From NCBI GenBank assembly GCA_014729995.1, contig WJIZ01000035.1, forward strand, positions 1 to 64,000: a DNA stretch of 64,000 bases, written 5' to 3'. Positions within the stretch are counted from its first letter, which is position 1; every line of letters begins with the position of its first letter. Shown piece after piece: positions 1 to 8,788 of the stretch. This stretch comes from Candidatus Woesearchaeota archaeon. GTDB taxonomy: Archaea; Nanobdellota; Nanobdellia; Woesearchaeales; WJIZ01. The notes beneath the pieces were generated by a model. That model was not told where the DNA came from and searched no databases. It was given only the letters and a program-made list of their open reading frames with translations. The translations under genes were made by a program, and so were the position numbers.

Positions 1-1320
1 ATTGTCATTGTCTATGCCGTCATTGCACTGAAAATCGCCGTCATTTGCTTCTGAATCATCATCTTCAGAAGAACATCCGAAATCATCCGGATAATCAATA
101 TAGCCGTCAGCATCATTGTCTGCTCCGTCCGAGCATTCCGGCACATGGTATATGTGATAATTGATTGACTCTATCTCCTCAAGGTTATCTTTAAATGGGC
201 AGTCATCCGCAATTGCATATATTATAATTGTCAGCATGCCCTCAGCCGTAGATTCCCACTCAAAACTCTCCTTTATAAAGCCGGTATTATCAGGATTGGC
301 ATCAGCCAGTCTTGTCTCAGCATGTATAAGCTGAAAATTCTCATTATATATTTCCAGATCCAGCCACGTCGGCAAAGGATAAAGGTTTCCCTTAAAAGCA
401 AGATTGCTTAGCTTTTCAACATCAATGCCAATTTTATCCCCTTTTTGCGCGAAAATAGGCAAAGCAGTAAGGTTATTAAGCAATGTATAGCACATTCCTT
501 CCGGCTCTTCCTCCAGGACATTAAATTCCTTTGTTGCTTCCATGACCTCGCTCTCCAGGCATTTCTTATCTGTAACATAACTTGAAACAACAGCAAAATA
601 TTCATCTGCTTCATTAGGAACCCACTTAAAGCTTGTTCTTTCCTTTCCCGAAAATTCAATTAAAACATCAGTGATATTATTATAAACAACATGGCCTGCT
701 GAATCATAGATGTTAAGTTCTACACTGGTATTAACAGAATAGTACTTGCCTTTAAGGGGATCAGGAACATAGTCTATCGGCCCCGCATGCCCTAGCGCTG
801 CATGTGTAGCAGCATCTAAGCTCGCAGAAACATTCATGATAACAGGTATATTTGGCTTATCAGTATTCAGCACAGAAAACTCATCGATCTGTGCCCTGCA
901 CATCTGTGCCTTTGTTATATAAACAGTGTTGGAAAATTTTGGGCTGTTTTGCTCGCCCGGCTCCATGCCTGACCACTTTATTCCTCCTTGCTCCCATGTT
1001 ATATACCCCGGCTTATAAAAGAAAACACCGTATCCGTTTTGGCTCTGTAAATGGGTCGGGTAAGCCAGAACAATCTCATCCTTGTTTCCCGAATTCATTA
1101 TATCGCCCCCCCATAGCTCAGAAGAGGCAAAGCTGCATTCAGAATCTCCACACACATAGCCTGCCGCATTAACGCTCGCCAAAGGAATATCTGTTTTTGT
1201 ATAGCCGCCGGAAAAAAGCTCGCCATATCTGAAATCATACTCTATATATCTCACTGCACTTGTAAATCCAGTAGAAATTAACAATAAAAACAGTATCATG
1301 CTAAGTTTTCTTAATTTCAT
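1..1320 (-). CDS. Secreted Asp/Asn-rich repeat surface protein, C-terminus beyond window edge
   Basis: The reading frame is open for 440 codons from an ATG at 1320 to the window edge, so the protein is partial. Residues 1-22 form a signal peptide (basic MKLRK start, hydrophobic core, TSA end), so it is probably secreted or cell-surface. The body looks like beta-rich extracellular domains. Near the edge, CSDGADNDADG (from residue 396) and CNDGIDNDN (from residue 432) begin tandem repeats 36 residues apart, with a DxDxDG layout that resembles calcium-binding loops. N-glycosylation sequons sit at N163, N197, N215 and N283. A GGGGG Shine-Dalgarno-like run lies just upstream of the ATG and a TATA-like A/T run at about 1352-1365. 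The function is unknown; it may be a substrate of the nearby AglB. The gene reading is firm, the role is inferred. Confidence 0.85.
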   Translation of the reverse strand, partial: MKLRKLSMILFLLLISTGFTSAVRYIEYDFRYGELFSGGYTKTDIPLASVNAAGYVCGDSECSFASSELWGGDIMNSGNKDEIVLAYPTHLQSQNGYGVFFYKPGYITWEQGGIKWSGMEPGEQNSPKFSNTVYITKAQMCRAQIDEFSVLNTDKPNIPVIMNVSASLDAATHAALGHAGPIDYVPDPLKGKYYSVNTSVELNIYDSAGHVVYNNITDVLIEFSGKERTSFKWVPNEADEYFAVVSSYVTDKKCLESEVMEATKEFNVLEEEPEGMCYTLLNNLTALPIFAQKGDKIGIDVEKLSNLAFKGNLYPLPTWLDLEIYNENFQLIHAETRLADANPDNTGFIKESFEWESTAEGMLTIIIYAIADDCPFKDNLEEIESINYHIYHVPECSDGADNDADGYIDYPDDFGCSSEDDDSEANDGDFQCNDGIDNDN

Positions 1321-1442
1321 TGACAAAACCCCCAACATTGCCAGAATTGAAGCTATATATATAAATTTTTCTAAATTTACTATTATATAATAGTTAATAT
1401 ATTTAATCATTTCTGGATAAAAACATAAACTAGTTTAATCAG

Positions 1443-1454
1443 GGGAAATTTCCC
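1443..1454. promoter_or_regulatory. Perfect 12-bp palindrome GGGAAATTTCCC before the GGR-like gene
   Basis: The palindrome ends five bases before the ATG at 1460 and contains the only G-rich Shine-Dalgarno-like run. It could be an operator, or an RNA hairpin that hides the ribosome-binding site. TATA-like sequence lies around 1380-1410. The sequence is certain, the role is inferred. Confidence 0.4.
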
Positions 1455-1459
1455 ACACC

Positions 1460-2548
1460 ATGGTTTCGATTATTGGGGCAGGCCCTGCCGGGCTTTACTC
1501 TGCATATCTTCTGGGGAAAAAAGGATACGATGCAAGCATATACGAACAGAAAAAAATAATAGGGAATCCTGTCCAGTGCACAGGCATAGTGACATCTAAA
1601 ATAAGCAGCATAATCAGGCTGCCTGAAAATGTAATACAAAACAAAATAAAGAATATAAAAATAAATTCGGATAATAATTCAGCAGAATTGCGGTTAAAAC
1701 AGCCCGACATCGTTTTAGACAGGGCAGGGTTTGACCTCTTTCTTAAGCAAAAGGCACTGGATGCGGGTGCAGGCCTTTTCACAGGACATAAATTGTTGGA
1801 TGTTGGCAAAGAAAGCATAATGATAAAGAACATTCCTAAAAAAAGGAAGCAATCTGTAAAAACAGATTATATAATTGGGGCAGACGGCCCTTTAAGTGTT
1901 ATATATAACAAGCTGAATCCGGAAAATCCGAGAAGATACTATTATGGCATACAGGTAAGGGCAGAAGGAAATTTCGACAAGGAAACATTTGAAGTTTTTC
2001 TTGGCTCTGTCTGTCCTGATTTCTTCGCATGGCTGGTTCCTGAAGACAGCGAAATCGCAAGAATAGGTTTAGCCTCTATGCAAAATCCAAAGTTGTTATT
2101 AAAAAAACTATTGCAGAAACTTAAGATTAAAAAAGCGATGGAAATTCAGGCAGGCCTCATCCCGTTGTATGACCCGAAGATAAAAACAAATCTCAATAAT
2201 ACCTGCCTCGTTGGCGATGCCGCCGCTCAGATTAAAGCTTCAACTGGAGGGGGTATAATACAGGGATTGACAGCGGCAAAATGCCTTGCATCATCGGTGG
2301 AGACAAAATGCAATTATGAAAAAATATGGAGAAAAGAGCTTGGAAAAGATCTCAGGCTGCATCTAAAGCTTAGGCAGTGCCTGAATAAATTCACAGCCAA
2401 AGACTATGACCGGCTGGTTAAGATGATTAATAGGGATAAATTAAAAAATATCCTTGAAAACGAATCAAGAGATATCCCCTCTGAATTCCTTATTAAAATG
2501 CTTTTAGCAGAGCCGGGGCTGGTCTCATTCGCAGGTAAATTATTCTGA
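1460..2548 (+). CDS. Geranylgeranyl reductase family FAD-dependent oxidoreductase
   Basis: This is an FAD-dependent oxidoreductase of the geranylgeranyl reductase family, which in archaea saturates the isoprenoid chains of membrane lipids or lipid carriers. It has the N-terminal dinucleotide motif GAGPAG (residues 6-11) with a following acidic strand (YEQ), a GADGP segment (D142), and the FAD-binding CLVGDAAAQ segment (D253) followed by a STGGGI stretch typical of GGRs. At 362 residues it is slightly shorter than many archaeal GGRs. Because it lies next to aglB, it may reduce the dolichol-like carrier used for glycan assembly rather than bulk lipids; this is inference. The start is the ATG at 1460. 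Confidence 0.85.
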   Translation: MVSIIGAGPAGLYSAYLLGKKGYDASIYEQKKIIGNPVQCTGIVTSKISSIIRLPENVIQNKIKNIKINSDNNSAELRLKQPDIVLDRAGFDLFLKQKALDAGAGLFTGHKLLDVGKESIMIKNIPKKRKQSVKTDYIIGADGPLSVIYNKLNPENPRRYYYGIQVRAEGNFDKETFEVFLGSVCPDFFAWLVPEDSEIARIGLASMQNPKLLLKKLLQKLKIKKAMEIQAGLIPLYDPKIKTNLNNTCLVGDAAAQIKASTGGGIIQGLTAAKCLASSVETKCNYEKIWRKELGKDLRLHLKLRQCLNKFTAKDYDRLVKMINRDKLKNILENESRDIPSEFLIKMLLAEPGLVSFAGKLF

Positions 2549-2620
2549 AATTTTATGAACAAAAAGTTTTATAAAGCATTCCCCTTTCTTTCCTGACAAT
2601 AATTTTCATGGGGTTGTAAA

Positions 2621-5600
2621 TTGCCTGATAATGATATAGAAGACGAAGAAATAAACATAGATTTTTCTAAAATAAAAAACATGTTCAAAAAGAAAAAAGA
2701 GGCAGTGCCAAGACAAGATACAGAAGAAGACGAGATTTCTTTTGATTTTTCCAAAGTAAAGGGCTTCTTCAGGAATATGAAAAAGGGCTTAAAAGATGAA
2801 GGCAAAAAAGATCAGGAAGATATGGCAGTGGATTATAAGAAAATAATTGCTTTCACAAAAAAACACTACATTTTCTTCTTGATTCTCATTCCCCTTATTT
2901 TATCCATTTACCTGAGGGCAATGCCCGCTTATCTTCCTGTAACGGATGAATGGGCAGAAAGCCAGCTTTATAACATGAATAAAAACATTATAAGCCAGCA
3001 GATAAGAGCGCAATACCCTAACCTTCCGTCTGCCAACATAAATAAGCTAGTAAATGATGAAATAGAAAATCTTATCAAAAATAATGAAATATTAGTTCCA
3101 TCCCCCCAGGGAATACAGAAAGCTCCTTACAAAGAGGCGCTTGCCCAGTATTCGCAGAGTTTCAAAAGCAGGCTGCAAAAAGACGGCCAGACATATCTCC
3201 TGGCAATTGATCCCTATTTTTGGATGCGCCACGCAGAAAATGTCCTGGAAAATAGCCATCCGGGTGATGAGTTGCGAAACCCTGAAACAAGAGAGCCATG
3301 CTCCCAAAAAAATGAAAATTGCGTCCCGTGGAATACGCACATGTTCGCTCCGTTAGGCAGGCAAGTGCCACATGATATGTTTCATGCTTATTTTATGGCC
3401 TACTTTCATAATTTCCTCAGTATATTTAACAGTGAACAGGATATTATGAGTTCAGCTTTTATCATACCTGTACTGCTTTCTGCACTGGCTGTAATACCTG
3501 CCTTTTTCATTGCAAGGAAAATAGCGGGAAATTTTGGCGGATTGCTCGCTGCCTTATTTGTAGCTATTCATCCTGCCTTCCTTACAAGAACAGCAGGCGG
3601 TTTTGCTGACACAGATGCATATAACGTTCTCCTTCCCCTGCTGATAGTCTGGCTCTTTTTAGAGGCATTTGAGACAAAAGACTGGAAAAAAAGCACCGTA
3701 TTAAGCATGGGAGCAGGTCTTCTTGTTGCCCTATTCAGCATGACCTGGGGAGGCTGGTGGTATATATTTGATTTTCTGCTGGCATCACTGGTAATTTATA
3801 TTGCAATCTATCTGTTAACGAACAGGGCCAAATTAAAAAATATACTGAAGCACCAGGCAGTAAAACATTCCCTACTGGTGTTGGCTGTTTTCTTTTTGTC
3901 ATCAATGTTCTTCACTTCTATTATCTCAGGACTCGCTATATTTAATAATGCATTCGAAGGCCCAGGCACTTTCGCAAGATTAAAGGAAGTGGGAATAAGC
4001 AAAGTATGGCCTAACGTATATACGACAGTGGCAGAACAGAATCCTGCGTCATTGAACAATGTGATAAACCAGATCGGCACAGGCAGTCTTTTCTTATTCC
4101 TTTTTGCTATTTTAGGAGTAGTGCTGACATTGGTTAAGCAGGACAGCAGGGACAAAAAAGACCTTGTATATTTCATATTATCTGCAATATGGCTTGTAAT
4201 AATCCTGGCAGTTAAGCCCCAGAATCTCATAATTTTTCTGGTATTAATATCATTGCCCATACTTATAAAATTAATATTGGCAGTATACAGCAGAAACACA
4301 GAAATTGATTTTAAGCTGGCAATAATCCTTATTATCTGGTTTACCTCAACAATATACGCAAGCACAAAAGGCATAAGATACATGCTTTTATTAGTGCCTG
4401 CATTCTCGATTGCCCTGGGAGTTTTATTCGGTTTTGCTTATAATTATATTTCAGCATTCATTCACAGAAATCTCGATCTTAACAAAAAATTAGCAAAAAC
4501 CATTATAATTATACTGCTGCTTTTATTTCTGATAAGGCCATTTAACAGCGCCGCATCAACAGCTAAGAGGGAAATACCAAGCATGAACGATGCATGGTAT
4601 GAATCCCTGGACAAAATAAACCGTGAAGCCTCAGCAGATGCGATAATAAACTCATGGTGGGATTTTGGCCATTGGTTCAAGGCGATAGGGGATAGGGCAG
4701 TCACTTTTGACGGAACCTCACAAAACACTCCCATGGCCCACTGGATAGGCTATACACTTCTAACAAGCGATGAGGACGAAGCTGTGGGCATTCTCAGAAT
4801 GTTGGACTGCGGCTCTAATACAGCATTCAATATACTGGACAAAGATATTGGGGATACTGCGAAATCAGTTGAAATATTGCATGAGACAGTCCGGTTAAAT
4901 GAAGAAGAAGCTAAGTCCATGTTATCAGATTATGTAGATGAAGCAACAGCAGATGAAATCTTGAAATACACCCATTGTGAGTCTCCGGAAAATTACTACA
5001 TTACCTCAGACGACATGATAGGTAAGTCAGGAGTATGGGGGCATTTCGGAATCTGGGATTTTAACAGGGCATTAATCTACAATAAGTTAAAAAATAAGGA
5101 ATTCAGGAACAACAAAGAAAAAAGCATAGAATTCATGCAAAATAGGTTTAATTATACCTATGGTAAAGCAGAATCATTATATTTTGCAGTACAGAACATC
5201 AGAAACTCTGATGAGGCAAATTCCTGGATCGCTCCCTGGCCAAGCTATGCTTCTGGATTGGTTGCCTGCCAGCAGCAGGGAGCAGGCATAATAATATGCC
5301 CTATCAGGGTTCAGCAGGGAGCAGGCACGCTGGATATGAGGATAGACATAGAAAATAAAGAAGCTGAAATAAAAACACCCCAACAAAGCATTTACCCGAA
5401 TGCAATAGTCTATCCTACAGAAACAGGAATTGAAAAGATCGAGTTCGATAATAATACCATAGGCTATTCTATGACACTAGTTCCGTCTGAAAACGGCTGG
5501 CAGTATATCATGATGCTTCCGCCCCTGGAAGACAGCATGTTCACCAGATTGTATTTCCTAGACGGGCATGGCCTGACAAAATTCAGGAAATTCTCTGAAC

Positions 5601-5794
5601 AGCAGTCAGTTGTAGGAAATAAGATATTGGTTTGGAAAGTTGAATGGCAGGGAAAAGAAAAGAACATAATGGATTTCTTTGTGCCTAAAAATGTGACAGA
5701 AGAAGAAGAAGAAGAAAGCATTAACATTACAGAAGAACTGTTAAATAGCTCGGTCTCAGAATCAAAAAATAAATCAAATCTCACAGGCAAATGA
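2621..5794 (+). CDS. aglB: AglB/STT3-type oligosaccharyltransferase
   Basis: The catalytic subunit that transfers lipid-linked glycans to Asn-X-Ser/Thr on exported proteins, embedded in the membrane with its active site outside. Visible: an N-terminal charged cytosolic extension (residues 1-82), TM1 at about 83-105, the first loop Asp (IDPYFW, D197), the DxD-type motif DTD (330-332), about a dozen TM segments, a TVAEQNP loop like the SVSEN motif, the catalytic WWDFG (679-683), and DDMIGKSGVWGHFG (from 797) corresponding to the DK/MI motif. The 1057 residues exceed most AglBs because of the N-terminal extension. The C-terminus is acidic with five sequons in the last 35 residues or so. The start is TTG at 2621 with GGGG upstream, because the ATG at 2609 meets a stop at once. 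It overlaps the next gene by 4 bp (ATGA). Confidence 0.95.
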   Translation: MPDNDIEDEEINIDFSKIKNMFKKKKEAVPRQDTEEDEISFDFSKVKGFFRNMKKGLKDEGKKDQEDMAVDYKKIIAFTKKHYIFFLILIPLILSIYLRAMPAYLPVTDEWAESQLYNMNKNIISQQIRAQYPNLPSANINKLVNDEIENLIKNNEILVPSPQGIQKAPYKEALAQYSQSFKSRLQKDGQTYLLAIDPYFWMRHAENVLENSHPGDELRNPETREPCSQKNENCVPWNTHMFAPLGRQVPHDMFHAYFMAYFHNFLSIFNSEQDIMSSAFIIPVLLSALAVIPAFFIARKIAGNFGGLLAALFVAIHPAFLTRTAGGFADTDAYNVLLPLLIVWLFLEAFETKDWKKSTVLSMGAGLLVALFSMTWGGWWYIFDFLLASLVIYIAIYLLTNRAKLKNILKHQAVKHSLLVLAVFFLSSMFFTSIISGLAIFNNAFEGPGTFARLKEVGISKVWPNVYTTVAEQNPASLNNVINQIGTGSLFLFLFAILGVVLTLVKQDSRDKKDLVYFILSAIWLVIILAVKPQNLIIFLVLISLPILIKLILAVYSRNTEIDFKLAIILIIWFTSTIYASTKGIRYMLLLVPAFSIALGVLFGFAYNYISAFIHRNLDLNKKLAKTIIIILLLLFLIRPFNSAASTAKREIPSMNDAWYESLDKINREASADAIINSWWDFGHWFKAIGDRAVTFDGTSQNTPMAHWIGYTLLTSDEDEAVGILRMLDCGSNTAFNILDKDIGDTAKSVEILHETVRLNEEEAKSMLSDYVDEATADEILKYTHCESPENYYITSDDMIGKSGVWGHFGIWDFNRALIYNKLKNKEFRNNKEKSIEFMQNRFNYTYGKAESLYFAVQNIRNSDEANSWIAPWPSYASGLVACQQQGAGIIICPIRVQQGAGTLDMRIDIENKEAEIKTPQQSIYPNAIVYPTETGIEKIEFDNNTIGYSMTLVPSENGWQYIMMLPPLEDSMFTRLYFLDGHGLTKFRKFSEQQSVVGNKILVWKVEWQGKEKNIMDFFVPKNVTEEEEEESINITEELLNSSVSESKNKSNLTGK

Positions 5795-6453
5795 GCAGTT
5801 CTATATTCGCTATAATAGCAGCCAGAAACGAAGAAAGAAATATCTATAACATAATTAAAAAAACTATGAATTATGTTGACAAGGTAATTGTAGTCGACGA
5901 CGGCTCAGTGGACTTTACAAAGAAAGAAGCTGAAAAAGCAGGAGCTGTTGTCCTCAGGCATATTATCAATTTGGGGAAGGGAGCTGCCCTAAAAACAGGC
6001 TGCAGGCATGCCTTGAGCAGAAAAGCTGATATCATTGTGCTTATAGACGCAGACGGCCAGCACAAGCCTGAAGACATTCCCAAATTTCTGGAAAAACTGA
6101 AAAATAATGACATAGTGTTCGGTATCAGAAAAAGAAATAAGAACATGCCTCTTCTCTTAAGGTTTGGAAATTGGGGAATAGATAAAGTCAGCAGCATCTT
6201 ATACAGCATAGACATACCCGACACTCAGTGCGGATTCAGGGCATTTAAGGCAGATATCTATAAAAAAATAAAATGGCAAAGCCCTGATTACAGCATGGAA
6301 TCAGAGATGGTTGCCAATGTAGGAAAGAAAAATTTAAAATACTCAACTGTAACAATAAGCACAATATACTCAGATAAATATAAAGGCACCACAATATCGG
6401 ATGGGATTAAGATCGTGCTGAATTTATTTTGGTGGAAATTAAGCAGGAAATAA
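5791..6453 (+). CDS. GT2 glycosyltransferase, dolichyl-phosphate-sugar synthase-like
   Basis: A GT-A fold family 2 transferase resembling dolichyl-phosphate mannose/glucose synthases, which move a sugar from a nucleotide sugar to a polyprenyl phosphate on the cytoplasmic face. Donor-binding VVDDGS (D36, D37) and the metal-binding IDADGQ (D86, D88) are present, followed by DTQCGFRAF and an ESEM acceptor-region motif. At 220 residues it lacks C-terminal membrane segments. It starts inside the aglB stop codon (ATGA overlap) and is followed 1 bp later by a DUF2304 gene, so aglB, this gene and DUF2304 form one operon. It likely supplies a lipid-linked sugar to the AglB pathway. Confidence 0.88.
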   Translation: MSSSIFAIIAARNEERNIYNIIKKTMNYVDKVIVVDDGSVDFTKKEAEKAGAVVLRHIINLGKGAALKTGCRHALSRKADIIVLIDADGQHKPEDIPKFLEKLKNNDIVFGIRKRNKNMPLLLRFGNWGIDKVSSILYSIDIPDTQCGFRAFKADIYKKIKWQSPDYSMESEMVANVGKKNLKYSTVTISTIYSDKYKGTTISDGIKIVLNLFWWKLSRK

Positions 6454-6454
6454 A

Positions 6455-6793
6455 ATGGTACTCGGAATTCAGTTGGTAGGAACTTTTTTCGGATTGTTTA
6501 TGGTATATTACTCTTTTCTCCATTTCAAAAGAAAGGAATTTACAGCCAAAGAATTCGGATTTTGGATTATCCTATGGATAGCATTCATTTACATATCAAT
6601 ATTTCCGGATTCTCTGGATTTTATCGTAAAAAGGCTTAACCTTGCACGGACGCTGGATCTGTTTATCATCCTTGGCTTCATAATTTTGATTGCCATATTT
6701 TTTTATACATATACATTAGTGAGGGTAAATCAAAAGAGGATGGAAAAGATAGTCAGGGATATTGCAGGAAAAGAAAGCAACATAAAAAAATAA
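6455..6793 (+). CDS. DUF2304 family membrane protein
   Basis: A 112-residue protein with three predicted transmembrane segments (about residues 1-22, 33-50 and 68-92) and a basic cytosolic C-terminus. The layout and the RKEFTAKEFGFWI stretch match DUF2304 proteins, which are commonly encoded beside GT2 polyprenyl-phosphate glycosyltransferases. It begins 1 bp after the GT2 stop, so the two are almost certainly co-translated. It may anchor the TM-less GT2 to the membrane; that role is inference from context. Confidence 0.8.
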   Translation: MVLGIQLVGTFFGLFMVYYSFLHFKRKEFTAKEFGFWIILWIAFIYISIFPDSLDFIVKRLNLARTLDLFIILGFIILIAIFFYTYTLVRVNQKRMEKIVRDIAGKESNIKK

Positions 6794-6796
6794 AAA

Positions 6797-6808
6797 AAAA
6801 TATAAAGG
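6797..6808 (+). promoter_or_regulatory. TATA box for the GT9 gene
   Basis: An A/T run ending in TATAAAGG is centred 27 bases before the ATG at 6830. This is the spacing expected for a leaderless archaeal transcript starting at the initiator codon. It separates the GT9 gene from the aglB operon. Confidence 0.55.
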
Positions 6809-6829
6809 TATTTTAGGTTTTCCGACTAT

Positions 6830-7966
6830 ATGGCAGGCGTAGGAGTGATTAAGTTCACAGATAAGGTGTTTGGTTCTCTGTTAGCTTTTATCTTATCTCT
6901 CTTCTCGGGGAAAAAAGAAATTGAGCCGGATAAAGCTAAAAAAATTTTATTCATTCAGCTTTGGAGCATCGGGGAAACAATCCTGACGCTGCCTGCTGTC
7001 CTATCTGTCAAAAATACATATAAAAATACTGGGATTTACGTTTTAGCCACCAAAAGGAATAGAGACGTATATCTCTCTGCAATGCCTGAAATAAATATAA
7101 TAACTTTAAGGTTAAATCCCTTGTCTATAATCCTGGCTATATTTCATAATTTCAGAAAATTTGATTTGGTCATAGACCTTGAAGAATATCTGAACGCATC
7201 AGCAGTAATGTCTTTCTTCCTTGGAAAACAAAGAGTAGGATTTTCAACAGGAATAAGGTCTAAGCTGTATAATTCAGCAAAAGATTATGATGGCCAGCAG
7301 CATGTGGTTGATACATTTCTTGGCTTGGTTAAAATTATCGATGTAAAGCCTGTTAATAGCTTGCCGAGATTAAGCTACAATAAAGAAATAGAGGAGAAAA
7401 TACAGGCTATAATGCGGAAAATACCAAAAAATGCAAAAGCAATTGCCATTGCCGCAGGCGCCGCAGAATCAGCAAAAAGCAGAATGTGGCCCGCAAATAA
7501 GTTTGCGGAATTAAGCAAACAGCTGTTGGAGAAATTAGGTTGCTTCTTGATATTTCTTGGATCGGAAAAGGAAAAAAGTTTAGTAAATGATATAATAAAG
7601 AAGATAGACAAAACAAATAAAACAATAAATACAGCAGGCCGGATTTCAGTAGCCGAATTATTCTGTCTTATAGACAAAGTAGACTTGCTGATAGCTAATG
7701 ATACAGGCCCTGTCCATATTGCTTCAGCCCAAAAAACTAAGGCAATAGCCCTGTTTGGCCCCAATCTCCCAAAAAGGTTTGGCCCCTATCAGAATTACAG
7801 CATTTCAATTTATCACCCTGAAGCATGTGGATATTCGCCTTGCATCAACGTCCATCTCGGAAAAGTGCCTGACTGCCTGTATCCAGAAAACAGCAAGGAT
7901 TATCAAAAATGCATGAAATCTATTCAAGTCAAGGAAGTATTTAAGGCTGTAGAAAAAGTCATTTGA
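6830..7966 (+). CDS. GT9 glycosyltransferase (ADP-heptose:glycan heptosyltransferase-like)
   Basis: A GT-B fold transferase of family GT9, whose bacterial members (WaaC/WaaF) transfer heptose from ADP-heptose to lipopolysaccharide core. The C-terminal donor domain carries NDTGPVHIASA (N290, D291, H296) and IALFGPN, the hallmark of the family. The 378 residues are a normal length. An N-terminal hydrophobic stretch (SLLAFILSLFSG) may tether it to the membrane. It lies upstream of an ADP-heptose biosynthesis module and has a counterpart at 41754-42974, which supports heptose as donor; the acceptor is unknown. The 3' end overlaps the convergent regulator gene by 8 bp. Confidence 0.87.
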   Translation: MAGVGVIKFTDKVFGSLLAFILSLFSGKKEIEPDKAKKILFIQLWSIGETILTLPAVLSVKNTYKNTGIYVLATKRNRDVYLSAMPEINIITLRLNPLSIILAIFHNFRKFDLVIDLEEYLNASAVMSFFLGKQRVGFSTGIRSKLYNSAKDYDGQQHVVDTFLGLVKIIDVKPVNSLPRLSYNKEIEEKIQAIMRKIPKNAKAIAIAAGAAESAKSRMWPANKFAELSKQLLEKLGCFLIFLGSEKEKSLVNDIIKKIDKTNKTINTAGRISVAELFCLIDKVDLLIANDTGPVHIASAQKTKAIALFGPNLPKRFGPYQNYSISIYHPEACGYSPCINVHLGKVPDCLYPENSKDYQKCMKSIQVKEVFKAVEKVI

Positions 7967-8693
7967 AATGCTCGTATTCTCCATATGTAAAAAACCCAAC
8001 AAGCTCCCCTATTTTAGCAAGCTTTGGGAATAAATCTCTCTCCAGAGAATTGCCGGAAATCATCTCAAATATTTCGGGCTTAAAGATATATATTCCTGCA
8101 TTAACTATATGCGAGCTCAGTGATTTTGCCTTTTCCTCAAAATCAATTATCAAGTCCCCGTCCAAAATAGCTGTGCCGTAATCCGAGGATTTCTCTCTTG
8201 TCATAAGGCCCATGGTAGCAAGCTTGTTCATGGAAATATGCTTATTTATCATCCTGTCCATGTCAAAATTATTATAGGTGTCGCCGGACATGACAATAAA
8301 ATTATTGTTAATTTTTGCCTTTAACTCCAGAAGGGCAGAAGCATTTCCTTTGGCATCCTTTTCTATGACCTCAACATTAGTGCCAATCAGTCCTTCCCTC
8401 AATTCTCTCGATGCATTTTGGGTTATAAGATAAATTTTCTTTATTCCGTTTCTCCCAAAAAATTCAATCTGGTTCTTTATCAGGGATTTTCCCTTAAAAG
8501 TCCCTAAAGCTGCGTGCTGCTGGCAACCCTTAAGCAGCAGCACGGCAGTATTTATTGAATCTTCAGCCAGCCCTTTTCTCAAAAAATATTCTATAGCCTG
8601 GCTCCTGCTTCTGATCATCGAGCCGTCTACCTTAGAACCAACAAGCTTAAGCAGGGATTTATCAATTGAAATAGCTATCTTATTCTTTAACAT
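7959..8693 (-). CDS. Ribbon-helix-helix DNA-binding domain fused to a degenerate sugar nucleotidyltransferase domain
   Basis: A 244-residue protein with two parts. Residues 1-45 fit a ribbon-helix-helix DNA-binding unit (a basic strand KIAISIDKSLL, then helices with RSRSQAIEYFLRKGL). Residues 50-244 resemble NDP-sugar pyrophosphorylases: VLLLKG in place of the first strand, KSLIKNQIEFF matching KPLIEYQ, VMSGDTYNNFD matching VLNGD, and VNAGIYIFKPEIF. The signature GGxGTRL...PK loop is replaced by a short KGCQQHAALGTF, and the protein ends before the usual C-terminal region, so catalysis is unlikely. I infer a transcription regulator that senses a nucleotide sugar. It is divergent from the heptose operon, and repeated AGTAATAC sites lie at its own start. 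Confidence 0.82.
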   Translation of the reverse strand: MLKNKIAISIDKSLLKLVGSKVDGSMIRSRSQAIEYFLRKGLAEDSINTAVLLLKGCQQHAALGTFKGKSLIKNQIEFFGRNGIKKIYLITQNASRELREGLIGTNVEVIEKDAKGNASALLELKAKINNNFIVMSGDTYNNFDMDRMINKHISMNKLATMGLMTREKSSDYGTAILDGDLIIDFEEKAKSLSSHIVNAGIYIFKPEIFEMISGNSLERDLFPKLAKIGELVGFFTYGEYEHFK

Positions 8694-8788
8694 AGTAATA
8701 CCGAGTAATACTTATATATTTAAACCTTTCTATATAATTACCAAAAGTTTTAAATATTAAATCAAATTAGTATGAAAAAGTAATACTA
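8694..8788. promoter_or_regulatory. Divergent promoter with repeated AGTAATAC elements (candidate RHH operators)
   Basis: AGTAATAC occurs at 8694-8701 and 8704-8711, exactly 10 bp (one helical turn) apart, and again at 8779-8786. The third copy lies inside an inverted repeat TAGTAT-N9-ATACTA (8768-8788). A TATA-like box for the regulator gene lies at about 8713-8726, so the first pair sits between its TATA box and its start codon. A TATA-like run at 8747-8760 would place the start of the cupin operon transcript at about 8780, on the third copy. Repeats spaced one turn apart are typical ribbon-helix-helix targets. The repeats are certain; binding is inferred. Confidence 0.6.

Noticed and set aside
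852-1172. Plus-strand frame opposite the surface protein gene
   Set aside because: It lies antisense to a continuous 440-codon frame with a signal peptide and recognisable repeats, and its own translation has no family features.
3808-4383. 191-codon minus-strand frame inside aglB
   Set aside because: It is antisense to membrane segments of AglB, which often produce long open shadow frames; no motif or promoter supports it.
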